Shown: one piece after another, positions 1 to 8,870 of the stretch
Numbering within the stretch: the first letter of the stretch is position 1
How the letters are laid out: each line of letters starts with the position of its first letter
From: Microsaccharimonas sp964523145
GTDB lineage: Bacteria; Patescibacteriota; Saccharimonadia; Saccharimonadales; Saccharimonadaceae
NCBI GenBank assembly: GCA_964523145.1
Contig: CAZFYB010000002.1
Coordinates: 58,663 to 122,662 of the forward strand
DNA length: 64,000 bases
Direction: 5' to 3'
Notes under the pieces: model-generated
The model's input: only the letters and a program-made list of their open reading frames with translations
Told to the model about the DNA's origin: nothing
The model's database searches: none
Program-made: the position numbers and the translations under genes

Positions 1-510
1 GTATTTCTCAATTTGGTGTTTTCTGAAGTGGTAATATTCAATGAGATCTTCGGGTTTTACCGTCTCCCAGGACGGATCGCGTACCTTCTTGTCAGCGAGG
101 AATTCATCGATGATATATCTCAGCGCTTCGTCATTTGCCGTCATCATTGTAAAAACTTCAGGCTCCTGGAGCAGAAAAAGTTTTTGCTCTTTATCAAGCT
201 GCTCAAATAAATGAAGTTGTGGTTGAATGTGGTCACTAAAATACCACGGGTCGTCTAGGTCATAGTATTCACCCGGGATTAAACTGTTAACCAAGCCAAA
301 GACTTCTTCGTAGGGGTGAGTCTCGTATTCAATGCCCCGTATATCTAAGTCAGCAAATATCGCGTCTTGGTATTGAACAGAGTATGGCTTTTTCCAAAAG
401 CGAAGTTCTTGCTGCTCTTGGTGCCACGACATCGATGGTTCGTATCGATCATCGAAATAGAGAGGTGTTTCATTAAGTGCCTGTGGAGCATACTTTTCAA
501 GGTTAGTCAT
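1..510 (-). CDS. Hypothetical protein, partial, cut by left window edge
   Basis: Reading the minus strand from the ATG at 510 gives 170 open codons running off the window, starting MTNLEKYAPQALNETPLYFD. It is acidic and aromatic-rich, with no membrane segment or motif I recognise. Its ATG overlaps the atpG stop (503-505) by 8 bases, so it is probably translationally coupled to the ATP synthase operon. AtpD is expected at this operon position but the protein bears no resemblance to an F1 beta subunit; atpD and atpC may lie further left. Confidence is high that it is coding and nil on function. Confidence 0.75.
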   Translation of the reverse strand, partial: MTNLEKYAPQALNETPLYFDDRYEPSMSWHQEQQELRFWKKPYSVQYQDAIFADLDIRGIEYETHPYEEVFGLVNSLIPGEYYDLDDPWYFSDHIQPQLHLFEQLDKEQKLFLLQEPEVFTMMTANDEALRYIIDEFLADKKVRDPSWETVKPEDLIEYYHFRKHQIEKY

Positions 511-1372
511 TGAGCGCCTCCACACCACCACTAATTTCAGCAAGTTCCTGGGTAATTGCACCTTGTCGAGCTTGGTTCATGGCCAGCGTTAGGTCATCGA
601 TTAAGTCAGAAGCATTGTCGGTTGCATTTTTCATAGCCATCATACGCATACTATATTCACTAGCACGCGAATCAAGCAATGCTTGGTATAGCTGCGCACC
701 CACAAGGCGATAGGCAACACCATCAAGTACTTCTTCGGTACTTGGCTCGTAGGTCACATCTCGTGCCACACCCGCTTCGGTTGCTGGGTCAAAACCAGCA
801 GGTAGTACACGAAGGGTCGTAGCTTGTTGATTCACGCTGTTGACGTAGTCGGTGTAAATGACGTCAACCGCATCCACTTTACCGGAAGTGAATAATTCGC
901 GAGTAGTATCAAGAATAGCGCGAAGCTCGCTCCCATCGGGACGGTCAGGAAGCTCTTGATACGCACCAAGTACTTCGGTATCTTTAATGCGTGCAACAAA
1001 TTGTGCTGCTTTGCGACCCACGGTAATGGTAGTGTTTTTAATCCCAACCGTATCATCGCTTTTTAACTCATTCGTATACACACGTACCAAATTACTGTTG
1101 TACGCACCAGCCAACCCCTTATCAGAAGCGATCACAATCAATAGTCGGGTCTTTACTGGCCGACTGGTAAAGAGTGGGTGATCTTTTACCGAGGTGTGTG
1201 TCGAAAGTGCAGTCAAAAGTTCACGCGCAGCCAAGGTATACGGCGAAGAAGCCTTAGTGGCTTCTTGCGCTTTACGCATTTTACTCGCAGCAACAAGTTG
1301 CATCGCCTTGGTAATTTGGCGAGTGCTTTTGACACTGCGAATGCGTTGCTTTAACCCTTGGGTGTTTGCCAT
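503..1372 (-). CDS. atpG: F1Fo ATP synthase gamma subunit
   Basis: 289 aa, the usual family length. Gamma is the central rotary shaft of F1. The two conserved terminal helices are clear: residues 1-36 with LKQRIRSVKSTRQITKAMQ, and about 243-287 with MMAMKNATDNASDLIDDL and ARQGAITQELAEI. It lies 2 nt downstream of atpA and overlaps the next gene by 8 nt, so it belongs to the same operon. Confidence 0.97.
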   Translation of the reverse strand: MANTQGLKQRIRSVKSTRQITKAMQLVAASKMRKAQEATKASSPYTLAARELLTALSTHTSVKDHPLFTSRPVKTRLLIVIASDKGLAGAYNSNLVRVYTNELKSDDTVGIKNTTITVGRKAAQFVARIKDTEVLGAYQELPDRPDGSELRAILDTTRELFTSGKVDAVDVIYTDYVNSVNQQATTLRVLPAGFDPATEAGVARDVTYEPSTEEVLDGVAYRLVGAQLYQALLDSRASEYSMRMMAMKNATDNASDLIDDLTLAMNQARQGAITQELAEISGGVEALND

Positions 1373-1374
1373 TG

Positions 1375-2901
1375 TTAGCCTTCAAAGCCTTTCGCTGCCG
1401 CTTTGGCAGTTTTTTCGATAGCCTTCAACATAGCTTCAGATGGTTTCGCACCCTTATCAAGTTCTTGCATATCTTTTTTATGATCTGCCCATAATCGGGT
1501 CAAAGTCGCTGCTTGGGCGTCTTTAATTTTGTCAGCCGGAACTTTGTCGTAATAACCTGAGGTTACCGATAAAATACTCGCAACTTGTTCCCAAACACTC
1601 ATTGGTTTGTATTGTGGTTGCTTGAGAAGTTCAGTTAAGCGCTGACCACGTTCAATTTGTTGCTTGGTTGCATCGTCAAGGTCACTGCCAAACTGTGCAA
1701 AGCTAGCAAGTTCGCGGAATTGACTGAGACCAAGTTTCAAGTTACCACTGACAGATTTAACTGCCGAAGTTTGAGCCGCACCACCCACACGCGAAACCGA
1801 CAAACCAGCAGAAATCGCTGGGCGAATACCTTGGTAAAATAAATCAGTTTCAAGGAAAATCTGACCATCAGTAATCGAAATCACATTCGTAGGGATGTAC
1901 GCCGAAATGTCACCAGCTTGGGTTTCGATAATTGGCAAAGCAGTTAATGAACCGCCGCCAAGAGCATCAGAAAGTTTTGCTGATCGTTCGAGCAAACGCG
2001 AGTGAAGGTAAAACACATCACCAGGGTAGGCTTCACGGCCCGGTGGGCGGCGAAGAAGCAGTGACATTTGGCGATACGCCACGGCATGCTTGGTAAGGTC
2101 ATCATAAATCATGAGTGCGTGGCCGCTATTATCACGGAAGTATTCGCCCATAGCCGTAGCTGAATAAGGCGCAAGATACAGCAGGGAAGCTGGGTCGGCT
2201 GGACTCGTAGCCACAATAATCGTTTGATCCATCACGCCTTCATTTTTCAAACGCTCAACCAATCGAGCAATTTTAGAGCGCTTTTGCCCAATGGCAACAT
2301 ACACATTCACCACACCAGTGTTTTGCTTCGCTTGGTTAATCATAGTATCGATAGTCAGGGCAGTTTTACCTGTTTGGCGGTCACCAATAATCAGCTCACG
2401 CTGGCCACGGCCAATAGGGAACATCGCATCAATTGAAGCGATTCCAGTCATAAGTGGCTCGTGCACCGATTTACGACCCATCACGCCAATAGCTTCGCGC
2501 TCCACTAAGCCCTGTTGCTTGGTTTTAATTGCTGGGCCACCATCAATAGCACGCCCAAGTGGGTCGACTACACGGCCAAGAAGCTCTGGGCCAACCGGAA
2601 CGGTAAGGACTGAGCCTTTCAAACGAACCGATTGACCAGCTTTTACTTCTGCATCATTTCCCAAAAGAACGGCACCAATTTCGTCTTCAAGAAGATTTAG
2701 AGCAAACGCCTCAACATCACCCGAAGGTGTTTCGATAAGTACCACTTCGCTGTATCCAGCGCTTCGTAGCCCATGAATCCACACCACGCCGTCACCGACT
2801 CGAAGCACCACGCCAACTTCATTTAAGTTGCCAGATGTTTCAAGGCCTTGAATGGCTTGTCGTAGGTCTTTTGATAATTCTGTAATTGATAGTTCGCTCA
2901 T
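1375..2901 (-). CDS. atpA: F1Fo ATP synthase alpha subunit
   Basis: 508 aa, full length. Alpha forms the non-catalytic nucleotide-binding part of the F1 hexamer. Visible are the N-terminal beta-barrel region, the P-loop GDRQTGKT at 173-180, the segment SALGGGSLTALPIIETQAGD-like around 310-330, and the SVSRVGGAAQ arginine-finger region near 370. The start is preceded on the minus strand by an AGGAG-type site. It sits between atpH and atpG in standard operon order. Confidence 0.98.
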   Translation of the reverse strand: MSELSITELSKDLRQAIQGLETSGNLNEVGVVLRVGDGVVWIHGLRSAGYSEVVLIETPSGDVEAFALNLLEDEIGAVLLGNDAEVKAGQSVRLKGSVLTVPVGPELLGRVVDPLGRAIDGGPAIKTKQQGLVEREAIGVMGRKSVHEPLMTGIASIDAMFPIGRGQRELIIGDRQTGKTALTIDTMINQAKQNTGVVNVYVAIGQKRSKIARLVERLKNEGVMDQTIIVATSPADPASLLYLAPYSATAMGEYFRDNSGHALMIYDDLTKHAVAYRQMSLLLRRPPGREAYPGDVFYLHSRLLERSAKLSDALGGGSLTALPIIETQAGDISAYIPTNVISITDGQIFLETDLFYQGIRPAISAGLSVSRVGGAAQTSAVKSVSGNLKLGLSQFRELASFAQFGSDLDDATKQQIERGQRLTELLKQPQYKPMSVWEQVASILSVTSGYYDKVPADKIKDAQAATLTRLWADHKKDMQELDKGAKPSEAMLKAIEKTAKAAAKGFEG

Positions 2902-2920
2902 GGTGCTCCTTTAGGAAATG

Positions 2921-3322
2921 TTAGGCTTTCTTGAATTTAGTCTTTAGAATGGTGAGGTTTCGGCTAATCGTACGGTCTAACTCTTGGCCGGGCAAGTTGA
3001 TTTTTATACCACCGAGTATAGTTGAGTCAATATAGGAATCGAGGGTAACACTTTTTGCGCTGGTCTTAGCTTGCACGTAGGATTCAATAGCTTTGAGTGT
3101 TTCGCTACTCAGGTCAAACGCTGTCGTCACAACACCCGAAACCGAGCCTTGTTGCGCAAGATAAAACTGGATGTCTCGAATAATGAGGCCAAGTTCTTTT
3201 GTACGATGAGTTTCAACAAGATACGCAGCTAACTGCATAACTACTTTCGAGTTGTCTCCATCTTTCAAGAGCTCCTCAGAAACATAGGTTGAAAGAGCGC
3301 GGCGTGAAAGCTTTGCAGCCAT
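2921..3322 (-). CDS. atpH: F1Fo ATP synthase delta subunit (short)
   Basis: 133 aa against about 175-180 aa in most bacteria. Delta joins the peripheral stalk to the top of F1. The conserved C-terminal end is recognisable (STILGGIKINLPGQELDRTI), while the N-terminal alpha-helical domain appears trimmed. Its position between atpF and atpA supports the call: its start directly abuts the atpF stop (3322/3323). The shortening may be a lineage trait rather than damage, since the frame is intact. Confidence 0.88.
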   Translation of the reverse strand: MAAKLSRRALSTYVSEELLKDGDNSKVVMQLAAYLVETHRTKELGLIIRDIQFYLAQQGSVSGVVTTAFDLSSETLKAIESYVQAKTSAKSVTLDSYIDSTILGGIKINLPGQELDRTISRNLTILKTKFKKA

Positions 3323-3859
3323 CTACGCTTGCTCCTTTAAGATCTTCGCAATTAAATCTTTATCAGCCTTACTTGTGTGCGTAGCGCCAACCACTTTTTC
3401 AGTCGCCAAAGCAACTAATTCAAGCGTTTCGTTATGCAGCTGCTTTTTGGCCGATTCAACGTCTTTACTAAGCTGCGCTTGAGCTTCGGCAACAATCTTT
3501 TCTGCTTGCGTTCGGGCTTTTTCTTCGCTCGCTGCTAACATGCTTGAAGATTCAAGTTTAGCGGTTGATACAATCTCAGCCGCTTCTTTACGAGCTTGAT
3601 TTAGCAGCTCAGTAACTTCGCCCTGGCTTTCGGCCGCAGCTTCTTGTGCTTTAACTGCAGCGACAGCCGCAGCTTCAATACTTGCTTGACGCTCATCAAC
3701 CTGCTTCATCAACCAAGGATAGACAAACTTTCCCAGTAGGAATACCAAAATCAAAAAAGCAATAATCTGAATAATCAGCAGTCGCCAGTCAATTCCCAAT
3801 GCACTGAAAAGATCCCCAGACGGTTCGACAGTTTCAGCAATATAGTTGATAAATTTCAC
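3323..3859 (-). CDS. atpF: F1Fo ATP synthase b subunit
   Basis: 178 aa. One N-terminal membrane helix (about residues 26-46) is followed by a long Ala/Glu/Lys-rich coiled-coil helix with QVDERQASIEAAAVAAVKAQ, typical of the stator stalk. It follows atpE by 10 nt and abuts atpH. Confidence 0.95.
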   Translation of the reverse strand: MKFINYIAETVEPSGDLFSALGIDWRLLIIQIIAFLILVFLLGKFVYPWLMKQVDERQASIEAAAVAAVKAQEAAAESQGEVTELLNQARKEAAEIVSTAKLESSSMLAASEEKARTQAEKIVAEAQAQLSKDVESAKKQLHNETLELVALATEKVVGATHTSKADKDLIAKILKEQA

Positions 3860-3869
3860 AGGTCAATTC

Positions 3870-4082
3870 CTACAAGAACTTCGCAATAATCGCTACGATG
3901 ATACCAATAATTGCCAATGAGTCGGCAAACACGATTGCGGTAATCATGAGCGTACGAATGTCGCTTAATTTTTCAGGGTTACGACCAAATGCGTTTAACG
4001 CAGCCGCTCCAATAAATCCAATACCTAGTGCTGCACCAAGTGCTGGCAACGCATATGTTAAACCAAATGCTAATTCTTCCAT
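3870..4082 (-). CDS. atpE: F1Fo ATP synthase c subunit (rotor ring)
   Basis: 70 aa, two membrane helices joined by the polar loop GRNPEK (33-38). The ion-carrying carboxylate is Asp54 (VFADSLAI) rather than the Glu found in many bacteria. The glutamine that ligates Na+ in sodium rings seems absent from helix 1 (hydrophobic residue at the equivalent place), so a proton-driven ring is inferred. AGGAGAATAT precedes the ATG on the minus strand. Confidence 0.97.
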   Translation of the reverse strand: MEELAFGLTYALPALGAALGIGFIGAAALNAFGRNPEKLSDIRTLMITAIVFADSLAIIGIIVAIIAKFL

Positions 4083-4118
4083 TATATTCTCCTTGTTTTA
4101 TTACTCTTCATTATAACA

Positions 4119-4943
4119 TCACCCCTTAGCAAGGGCCTTCTTTGAGGCCTTTTTATTGTCATGGGTAGGGGAGTGATCAATTTCAGGGCCGTGATGAGAA
4201 ACGGCGAGGGCGGTAAAAATGAGCGTCAGGACAAAGAACACATACGCTTGGATAAAGCCAATAAACAGTTCAAAGGCAAGGAAAAACGGCAGCGCGACAG
4301 CAGCAAAGTAACCAGCAAGTACCGCAATCACAATAAGTAGGATTTCACCTGCAAATGCGTTTCCGAATAGACGGAGTGATAGGGCAGTTGCGCGTGAAGC
4401 TTCACCGACAAGTTCTAGAAAACCTTCAAATGCACCAATAGGATCTTTAAAGGGGTTCTTAAAGTAGCGTGATGCATTGCCATACGAACCAAGGTATTTT
4501 ACTGCATATATTTGTACGGTGATAATCGTAATAAGCGCTAACCCAAGAGTAAAGTTCAAATCAGCAGTCAAACTACGAAGCACTGGCACGCCGTTCCACT
4601 TAATCGAATCAAGCCCTGGAATAACACTTAACCAGTAATTAATAAGGACAACAAAAAAGATGGTTACTGCTAGGGGGGTTATTTTACGTGCAAGTTTTTT
4701 ATCAGGGATAATGCCATCAATTTGCTTCAGTAAGCCTTCAAACACCCATTGCACCAATCCTACGAATCGGTTGTATGTACCTTTTTTAACTTTAGTAGAC
4801 GCATATGCCAAAATACCAATCGTAATGAGCGCACCGATAATGCCCGTAAGTAACGCGTTCGTTACCGGAAATCCCCCTACATGGAAAAGCGGTTCAGCTG
4901 ATATTGAAATGTGCAGCTCAGTAGCAGCGAAGGTAGTAAACAC
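4119..4943 (-). CDS. atpB: F1Fo ATP synthase a subunit
   Basis: 274 aa, polytopic. The essential stator arginine is Arg191 in LSLRLFGNAFAGEIL, with the C-terminal helix FIQAYVFFVLTLIFTALAV also typical. The start is GTG at 4943, overlapping the preceding gene's TAG stop by one base (TAGTG). GGAGG lies 8 nt upstream, so the start is well supported. The subunit forms the proton half-channels against the c ring. Confidence 0.97.
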   Translation of the reverse strand: MFTTFAATELHISISAEPLFHVGGFPVTNALLTGIIGALITIGILAYASTKVKKGTYNRFVGLVQWVFEGLLKQIDGIIPDKKLARKITPLAVTIFFVVLINYWLSVIPGLDSIKWNGVPVLRSLTADLNFTLGLALITIITVQIYAVKYLGSYGNASRYFKNPFKDPIGAFEGFLELVGEASRATALSLRLFGNAFAGEILLIVIAVLAGYFAAVALPFFLAFELFIGFIQAYVFFVLTLIFTALAVSHHGPEIDHSPTHDNKKASKKALAKG

Positions 4944-5212
4944 TATCGTTGCCTCCGTACATCACGAAGTTGCTTAGCTATTAAGAACACGCTCGTTGCG
5001 AACCCAAGGATCACACACGCAATAGTAGCAAGCGGTGCGATATCAAACAGGTTGTCGAGCCCAATACCAATAAAAGTTCCTCCGATAGTAGGAACGAAAG
5101 CCCTCCAGGTGGTATCGAGTGCCGTCACAAACAAGATCATCGGTCCAGATAGGTTCGAAGGTTGCTTGGTCGTCGGGTCTGGCTGGTTTGTCAGTCGAGG
5201 CGACTTAGTCAT
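4943..5212 (-). CDS. AtpZ/AtpI-like small membrane protein of the ATP synthase operon
   Basis: 89 aa with two predicted membrane helices. The first carries a small-residue pattern (GGTFIGIGLDNL), as in the AtpZ/AtpI proteins that commonly head F1Fo operons and help c-ring assembly or ion supply. It is first in the operon and overlaps atpB by one base. On the minus strand TGC-TATGAT (5222-5227) ends 9 nt before its ATG, so the operon transcript probably starts at or next to the start codon. Confidence 0.75.
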   Translation of the reverse strand: MTKSPRLTNQPDPTTKQPSNLSGPMILFVTALDTTWRAFVPTIGGTFIGIGLDNLFDIAPLATIACVILGFATSVFLIAKQLRDVRRQR

Positions 5213-5221
5213 ATGTTTTAC

Positions 5222-5250
5222 ATCATAGCAAAAATAGGGGGGATTGTATA
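5222..5250 (-). promoter_or_regulatory. Predicted ATP synthase operon promoter
   Basis: Minus strand: extended -10 TGC-TATGAT (TATGAT at 5222-5227) with a possible TATACA -35 17 nt upstream. The -10 ends 9 nt from the first ATG of the operon (5212), predicting a leaderless or nearly leaderless mRNA. Confidence 0.6.
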
Positions 5251-5272
5251 TGGGAAAGAGGGGAGGCGCTTC

Positions 5273-8200
5273 TTAATTCATAGAAGTAATCGTAAACGTA
5301 TAGCTACCCACACCAGTAAGGAGATATATCGTGTAATCAACACCCTTTATGTTCACCGATGGGATGATGGTATGCGGCCCTGATGGGGTGGCCGTAAGCA
5401 TACCAACCGGGAAACGCACAGCAATAAGCCCTGAGCCCCCTGAAGCGCTACTACCGGTACTTCCACCAGCCCCTCCACCAGTATTAGGCTGTCCAGATAC
5501 TCCAGTTGCTCCACCATTAGAAGCCCCCTCTTCACCCTTCCCTAGAAAACCATTTCCGGCTGTATTTGAACCGCCGCCGCCGCCGCCAAGTACCATGCGT
5601 GAACCTGTAAAGTAGGTAATAACTCCCGCACCACCATTACCAGCAAGAGTAGTTGTTGCTGCTGCACCCTTACCGGCAGCGCCGCCGCCGCCGCCGCCTT
5701 TTGCAGGTGCGCCAGGGTCTGGTGGTGTTCCGTTACCACCTGCGGCACCTTCATACTCAGCTGAGTTATAAGATAATGCACCCAAATAGCGAGTTACTGG
5801 CGCGCTCGTGGTCTGTCCAGCTCCACCACCTCCAGTTGCGCCCTGACCCGGAACTTCACCACCATCTCGAGAAGCTCCACCGCCGCCCCAAGTAGTCTGC
5901 GCGGTCAAAAAACTACTCGCCCCTCCGCTAACACCCCTTACTGATCCGCTCCCGGAACTTGCTCCGCCGGCGCCAACAGTATATCCGTATACAGTAAGGT
6001 TTGACCATAAAGGAAAATCTTCAAAAATCTTAACACCGCCACCACCGCCGCCACCTGCTGAGTTGTTACCACCGCCACCACCGCCAGATACAACAAGCAG
6101 GTCAATCGTACGTGGCTTTGGTATATCATCAGGTGTAGGTAAGAACGAGGCTTCAGTTGCCGTTGGTTCGACACCAATAGATGATGTCGGGAACCAGCTA
6201 TTTGCAGCAACCCAGCGACTATCGGTTCGAGTCAAAACAACTCCACTGGCATTATCGACAATCGTTAACGCCGCCTCGGCTTGATTAGCTGACGCACCGG
6301 TATTCCTTAGTTGAAGGGCAACGCGATGACTCCCTGCTGTTAAGGTGAGTTTTTGCTGCGTCATGTTACTCATACCTTGTGTTGTCGAGATCACCTGATT
6401 TCCATCAATATATACTGAACACTGATCGTCACAGAGCGCCGATATAACCACCTCTCTGTTGGAGTCGAGTATAAAGTCTTTTGAATCCCTCATAAACGTG
6501 TAGCTCGCATTTGGACACGACAGGTTACACCCACTATGGTTAGTTGAAATTAATCGAGTAAAGGTATCTCGTGCTGGCCCCTGCCAGTCTTTTGCATAAC
6601 TATTCGTCCAGCGATATTGCACATCAACTACGTCTTGCACTTGTGTCCATACCTCTGGGTCAGCATAAAAGTCAGATTCTGAGAAATGCACTGCTGAGCC
6701 CGAGCTCACCCGCCAGCTTGAATCGGATACTACCAATGGAGCCGAACCGGACCTCTGTAAGGATGCAGTAAAGCTCGATGGCCGCGGGAACACCGTTTTG
6801 TTTGTTAATACGACCGTAGCAATATGACAACCTGGTTGTAATCCAATAGATCCGCTCGCTAATGAACCCTGTGAAGTAGCGAGTAGCGTGCTATCGATAT
6901 ATATTTCAGCCTTATCTTGAGATGATGTCGTTAAAAGCGAAAGGTCATAATTACCCGATTGCGTTACTGCAAACTCTTTTCTAAAGTACATTTTTCCCGC
7001 ATCCACATTACCTGCGGCTAGCGAAATAGTTTCCGCAGATGCACCTGATGGAATACTTGCCTGTGTCGCTGCTCTGACTGCGTTTGCCCAGCCGAGTGAG
7101 CTTGTGGCAGCGCCAGAACACAAATCTGGAACAACGGCTGCTTGTACGGATGGCTGCTTATATGTTCGCCATACTTCATTATTTGATTCACGCAGTAATT
7201 CAACATACCCTGTATTTGGTATAGTGAGCGCTTTTCCTTCTGCGTTTAGAGTTGGCTGTCCAACGCTAAATGAACTCCGTAGATTTCCACTGACTAATAC
7301 TGAGCAGCGTGGGTCAGAAGGGCATGTAGATGTTTGAGCAGAGGTCACTTGGAAAGATGCATCGCTACTTGTAAAGCGAAGAACTTTATAAGCACCGGTA
7401 ATAATAGCGTTGCTGTCACGGTTTGTCGTAATAGTATTGTTATTTGGATAACGAACAATCACCACACCTGAACCGCCGGCTCCACCAAGTGAAGCTGCTC
7501 CGCCGCCACCACCACCGCCGCCGCCAGTATTCGCTTGGCCAGGTAAGCCAGCAGTAGCTTCAGGACCGCCGCGACCACCGCCTGTGATACCCGGCATTCC
7601 AACTGAACCCGAACCCCAACGTCCGCCTGAACCACCGGCTCCATAATAAATCATTCCACCGGTAATATCCGAGGCATACCCAATACCCCCGATACCCGAT
7701 ACTCCTTCCGCTGAAGTTGTCCCTACGGCACTTCCGCCAACTGCGCCGCCACCGCCACCGCCGCCACCATGACCAGCAGTTGCACCAGAAGATCCGCTTC
7801 CTCCGTTATTTCCTTGACCAGATGTGCCTGTACCTCCTGCAGCAATAACACTCCCATTGAGAGTACCTGCGCCACCGCCGCCCGAGCCACCACTCCCAGC
7901 TTGAGTAACAATATTAGTATTTACGCGACCACCGCCACCGCCACCGCCAAGTGAGCTAATTGAGGCAAATGACGAGTTACCACCCGTTCCGCCAGGAGCA
8001 GAGGTAGAGTTCGCTCCTGCGCCACCACCACCCACAACAATAGGGTAAGTTTGCGGACTCACCGCGAAAGCACTGTCGTAGCGAACACCGCCACCGCCAC
8101 CGCCACCGCCGTGATTAAAGCCACCGCCACCGCCACCTGCAACAACCAACACTTGTATTTGTGGTGAAAGCAGGGGATTGCCAGCACAGTCGGTGCTCGG

Positions 8201-8443
8201 CTTCAATGGCTTAGCATTCGTCCAAAGTGGAACATTCCCGTTTTTTGCTAAGCAGGCTTTCGCGTAGGCAACACCCGCTTCACCGGCAGCCTTCGCAAGT
8301 TGCTCATAATATTGTGTTTTAAGTGTCGTGCGTACCGCAACAATAGAAGTCACCGATACGGCCATAATCATCAACATAACCACCGATGCAATCAGCACCG
8401 TTGGTAACGCAAATCCACCTCTTGAAATGTGTCCGTGTCGCAT
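5273..8443 (-). CDS. Giant glycine-rich surface protein with type IV pilin-like N-terminus
   Basis: 1056 aa. The N-terminus reads GGFALPTVLIASVVMLMIMA, a PilX/GspK-like prepilin membrane helix after a short basic leader. Two Gly-rich modules follow (about 105-335 and 785-1010). Each opens with VLVVAGGGGGG or LLVVSGGGGGG and closes with GSGVVIVRYP or GSGLIAVRFP, the layout of Gly-rich adhesin domains. Between them are two beta-sandwich modules resembling PA14/lectin folds (EIYIDSTLLATSQGS; SVYIDGNQVISTTQGM). The C-terminus has no LPxTG motif. It is probably a pilus-tip or surface adhesin; the ligand is unknown. Confidence 0.8.
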   Translation of the reverse strand: MRHGHISRGGFALPTVLIASVVMLMIMAVSVTSIVAVRTTLKTQYYEQLAKAAGEAGVAYAKACLAKNGNVPLWTNAKPLKPSTDCAGNPLLSPQIQVLVVAGGGGGGFNHGGGGGGGGVRYDSAFAVSPQTYPIVVGGGGAGANSTSAPGGTGGNSSFASISSLGGGGGGGRVNTNIVTQAGSGGSGGGGAGTLNGSVIAAGGTGTSGQGNNGGSGSSGATAGHGGGGGGGGAVGGSAVGTTSAEGVSGIGGIGYASDITGGMIYYGAGGSGGRWGSGSVGMPGITGGGRGGPEATAGLPGQANTGGGGGGGGGAASLGGAGGSGVVIVRYPNNNTITTNRDSNAIITGAYKVLRFTSSDASFQVTSAQTSTCPSDPRCSVLVSGNLRSSFSVGQPTLNAEGKALTIPNTGYVELLRESNNEVWRTYKQPSVQAAVVPDLCSGAATSSLGWANAVRAATQASIPSGASAETISLAAGNVDAGKMYFRKEFAVTQSGNYDLSLLTTSSQDKAEIYIDSTLLATSQGSLASGSIGLQPGCHIATVVLTNKTVFPRPSSFTASLQRSGSAPLVVSDSSWRVSSGSAVHFSESDFYADPEVWTQVQDVVDVQYRWTNSYAKDWQGPARDTFTRLISTNHSGCNLSCPNASYTFMRDSKDFILDSNREVVISALCDDQCSVYIDGNQVISTTQGMSNMTQQKLTLTAGSHRVALQLRNTGASANQAEAALTIVDNASGVVLTRTDSRWVAANSWFPTSSIGVEPTATEASFLPTPDDIPKPRTIDLLVVSGGGGGGNNSAGGGGGGGVKIFEDFPLWSNLTVYGYTVGAGGASSGSGSVRGVSGGASSFLTAQTTWGGGGASRDGGEVPGQGATGGGGAGQTTSAPVTRYLGALSYNSAEYEGAAGGNGTPPDPGAPAKGGGGGGAAGKGAAATTTLAGNGGAGVITYFTGSRMVLGGGGGGSNTAGNGFLGKGEEGASNGGATGVSGQPNTGGGAGGSTGSSASGGSGLIAVRFPVGMLTATPSGPHTIIPSVNIKGVDYTIYLLTGVGSYTFTITSMN

Positions 8444-8499
8444 GTATCGTATTGACTCTCGTTTTCTACTGTTAATTGTAGCACAAGCGCAATCGTATA

Positions 8500-8528
8500 T
8501 TGGCAGTGAAATTTATTTACTGTATAAT
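8500..8528 (+). promoter_or_regulatory. Sigma70-type promoter of the glutaredoxin gene
   Basis: TTGGCA (8500-8505), a 17-nt spacer, and TATAAT (8523-8528). The start codon is 30 nt further on, after an AAGGGG Shine-Dalgarno, so this gene has a real leader. Confidence 0.85.
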
Positions 8529-8558
8529 GTATAGTGAAACGAAATAAGGGGATTACTA

Positions 8559-8834
8559 ATGAGCACAGCTACACCGCAAATCACTATTTACCGTACCAGT
8601 TGGTGCGCTTTTTGCCACACTGAAATGCAGTGGCTCGATCGCCTTGGTATTCCTTATATTGCAAAAGACATCGAAGCCGACCAAGCTGCACATGATGAAC
8701 TTATGGCAAAAATTAACGGCGACTTCCGTGGCGTACCAGTAACCGATGTTGCCGGTGATATCATTCTTGGCTTCGACCGCCCTAAGCTACAAGCATCAAT
8801 TAAATCTCACGGTATCGAACCAGTAGCCGCTTAA
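8559..8834 (+). CDS. Glutaredoxin/mycoredoxin-like thiol oxidoreductase
   Basis: 91 aa thioredoxin-fold protein. The active site is CAFC (Cys16-Cys19) in SWCAFCHTEMQWL, with the cis-proline segment FRGVPVTDV and a C-terminal GFDRPKL that resembles actinobacterial mycoredoxins and NrdH-type glutaredoxins. It would reduce disulfides or mixed disulfides in the cytoplasm; the partner thiol is unknown. AAGGGG precedes the ATG by about 10 nt. Confidence 0.88.
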   Translation: MSTATPQITIYRTSWCAFCHTEMQWLDRLGIPYIAKDIEADQAAHDELMAKINGDFRGVPVTDVAGDIILGFDRPKLQASIKSHGIEPVAA

Positions 8835-8870
8835 ACACTTTAATAGCTGTAGTGTCGTATAATGAAGACT

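Noticed and set aside
5560..8120. Dense short repeats of CCGCCGCCACC type that could look like a repeat array
   Set aside because: They are in-frame glycine codons of the 1056-aa minus-strand protein; spacing is irregular and there are no unique spacers, so this is not CRISPR or a satellite.
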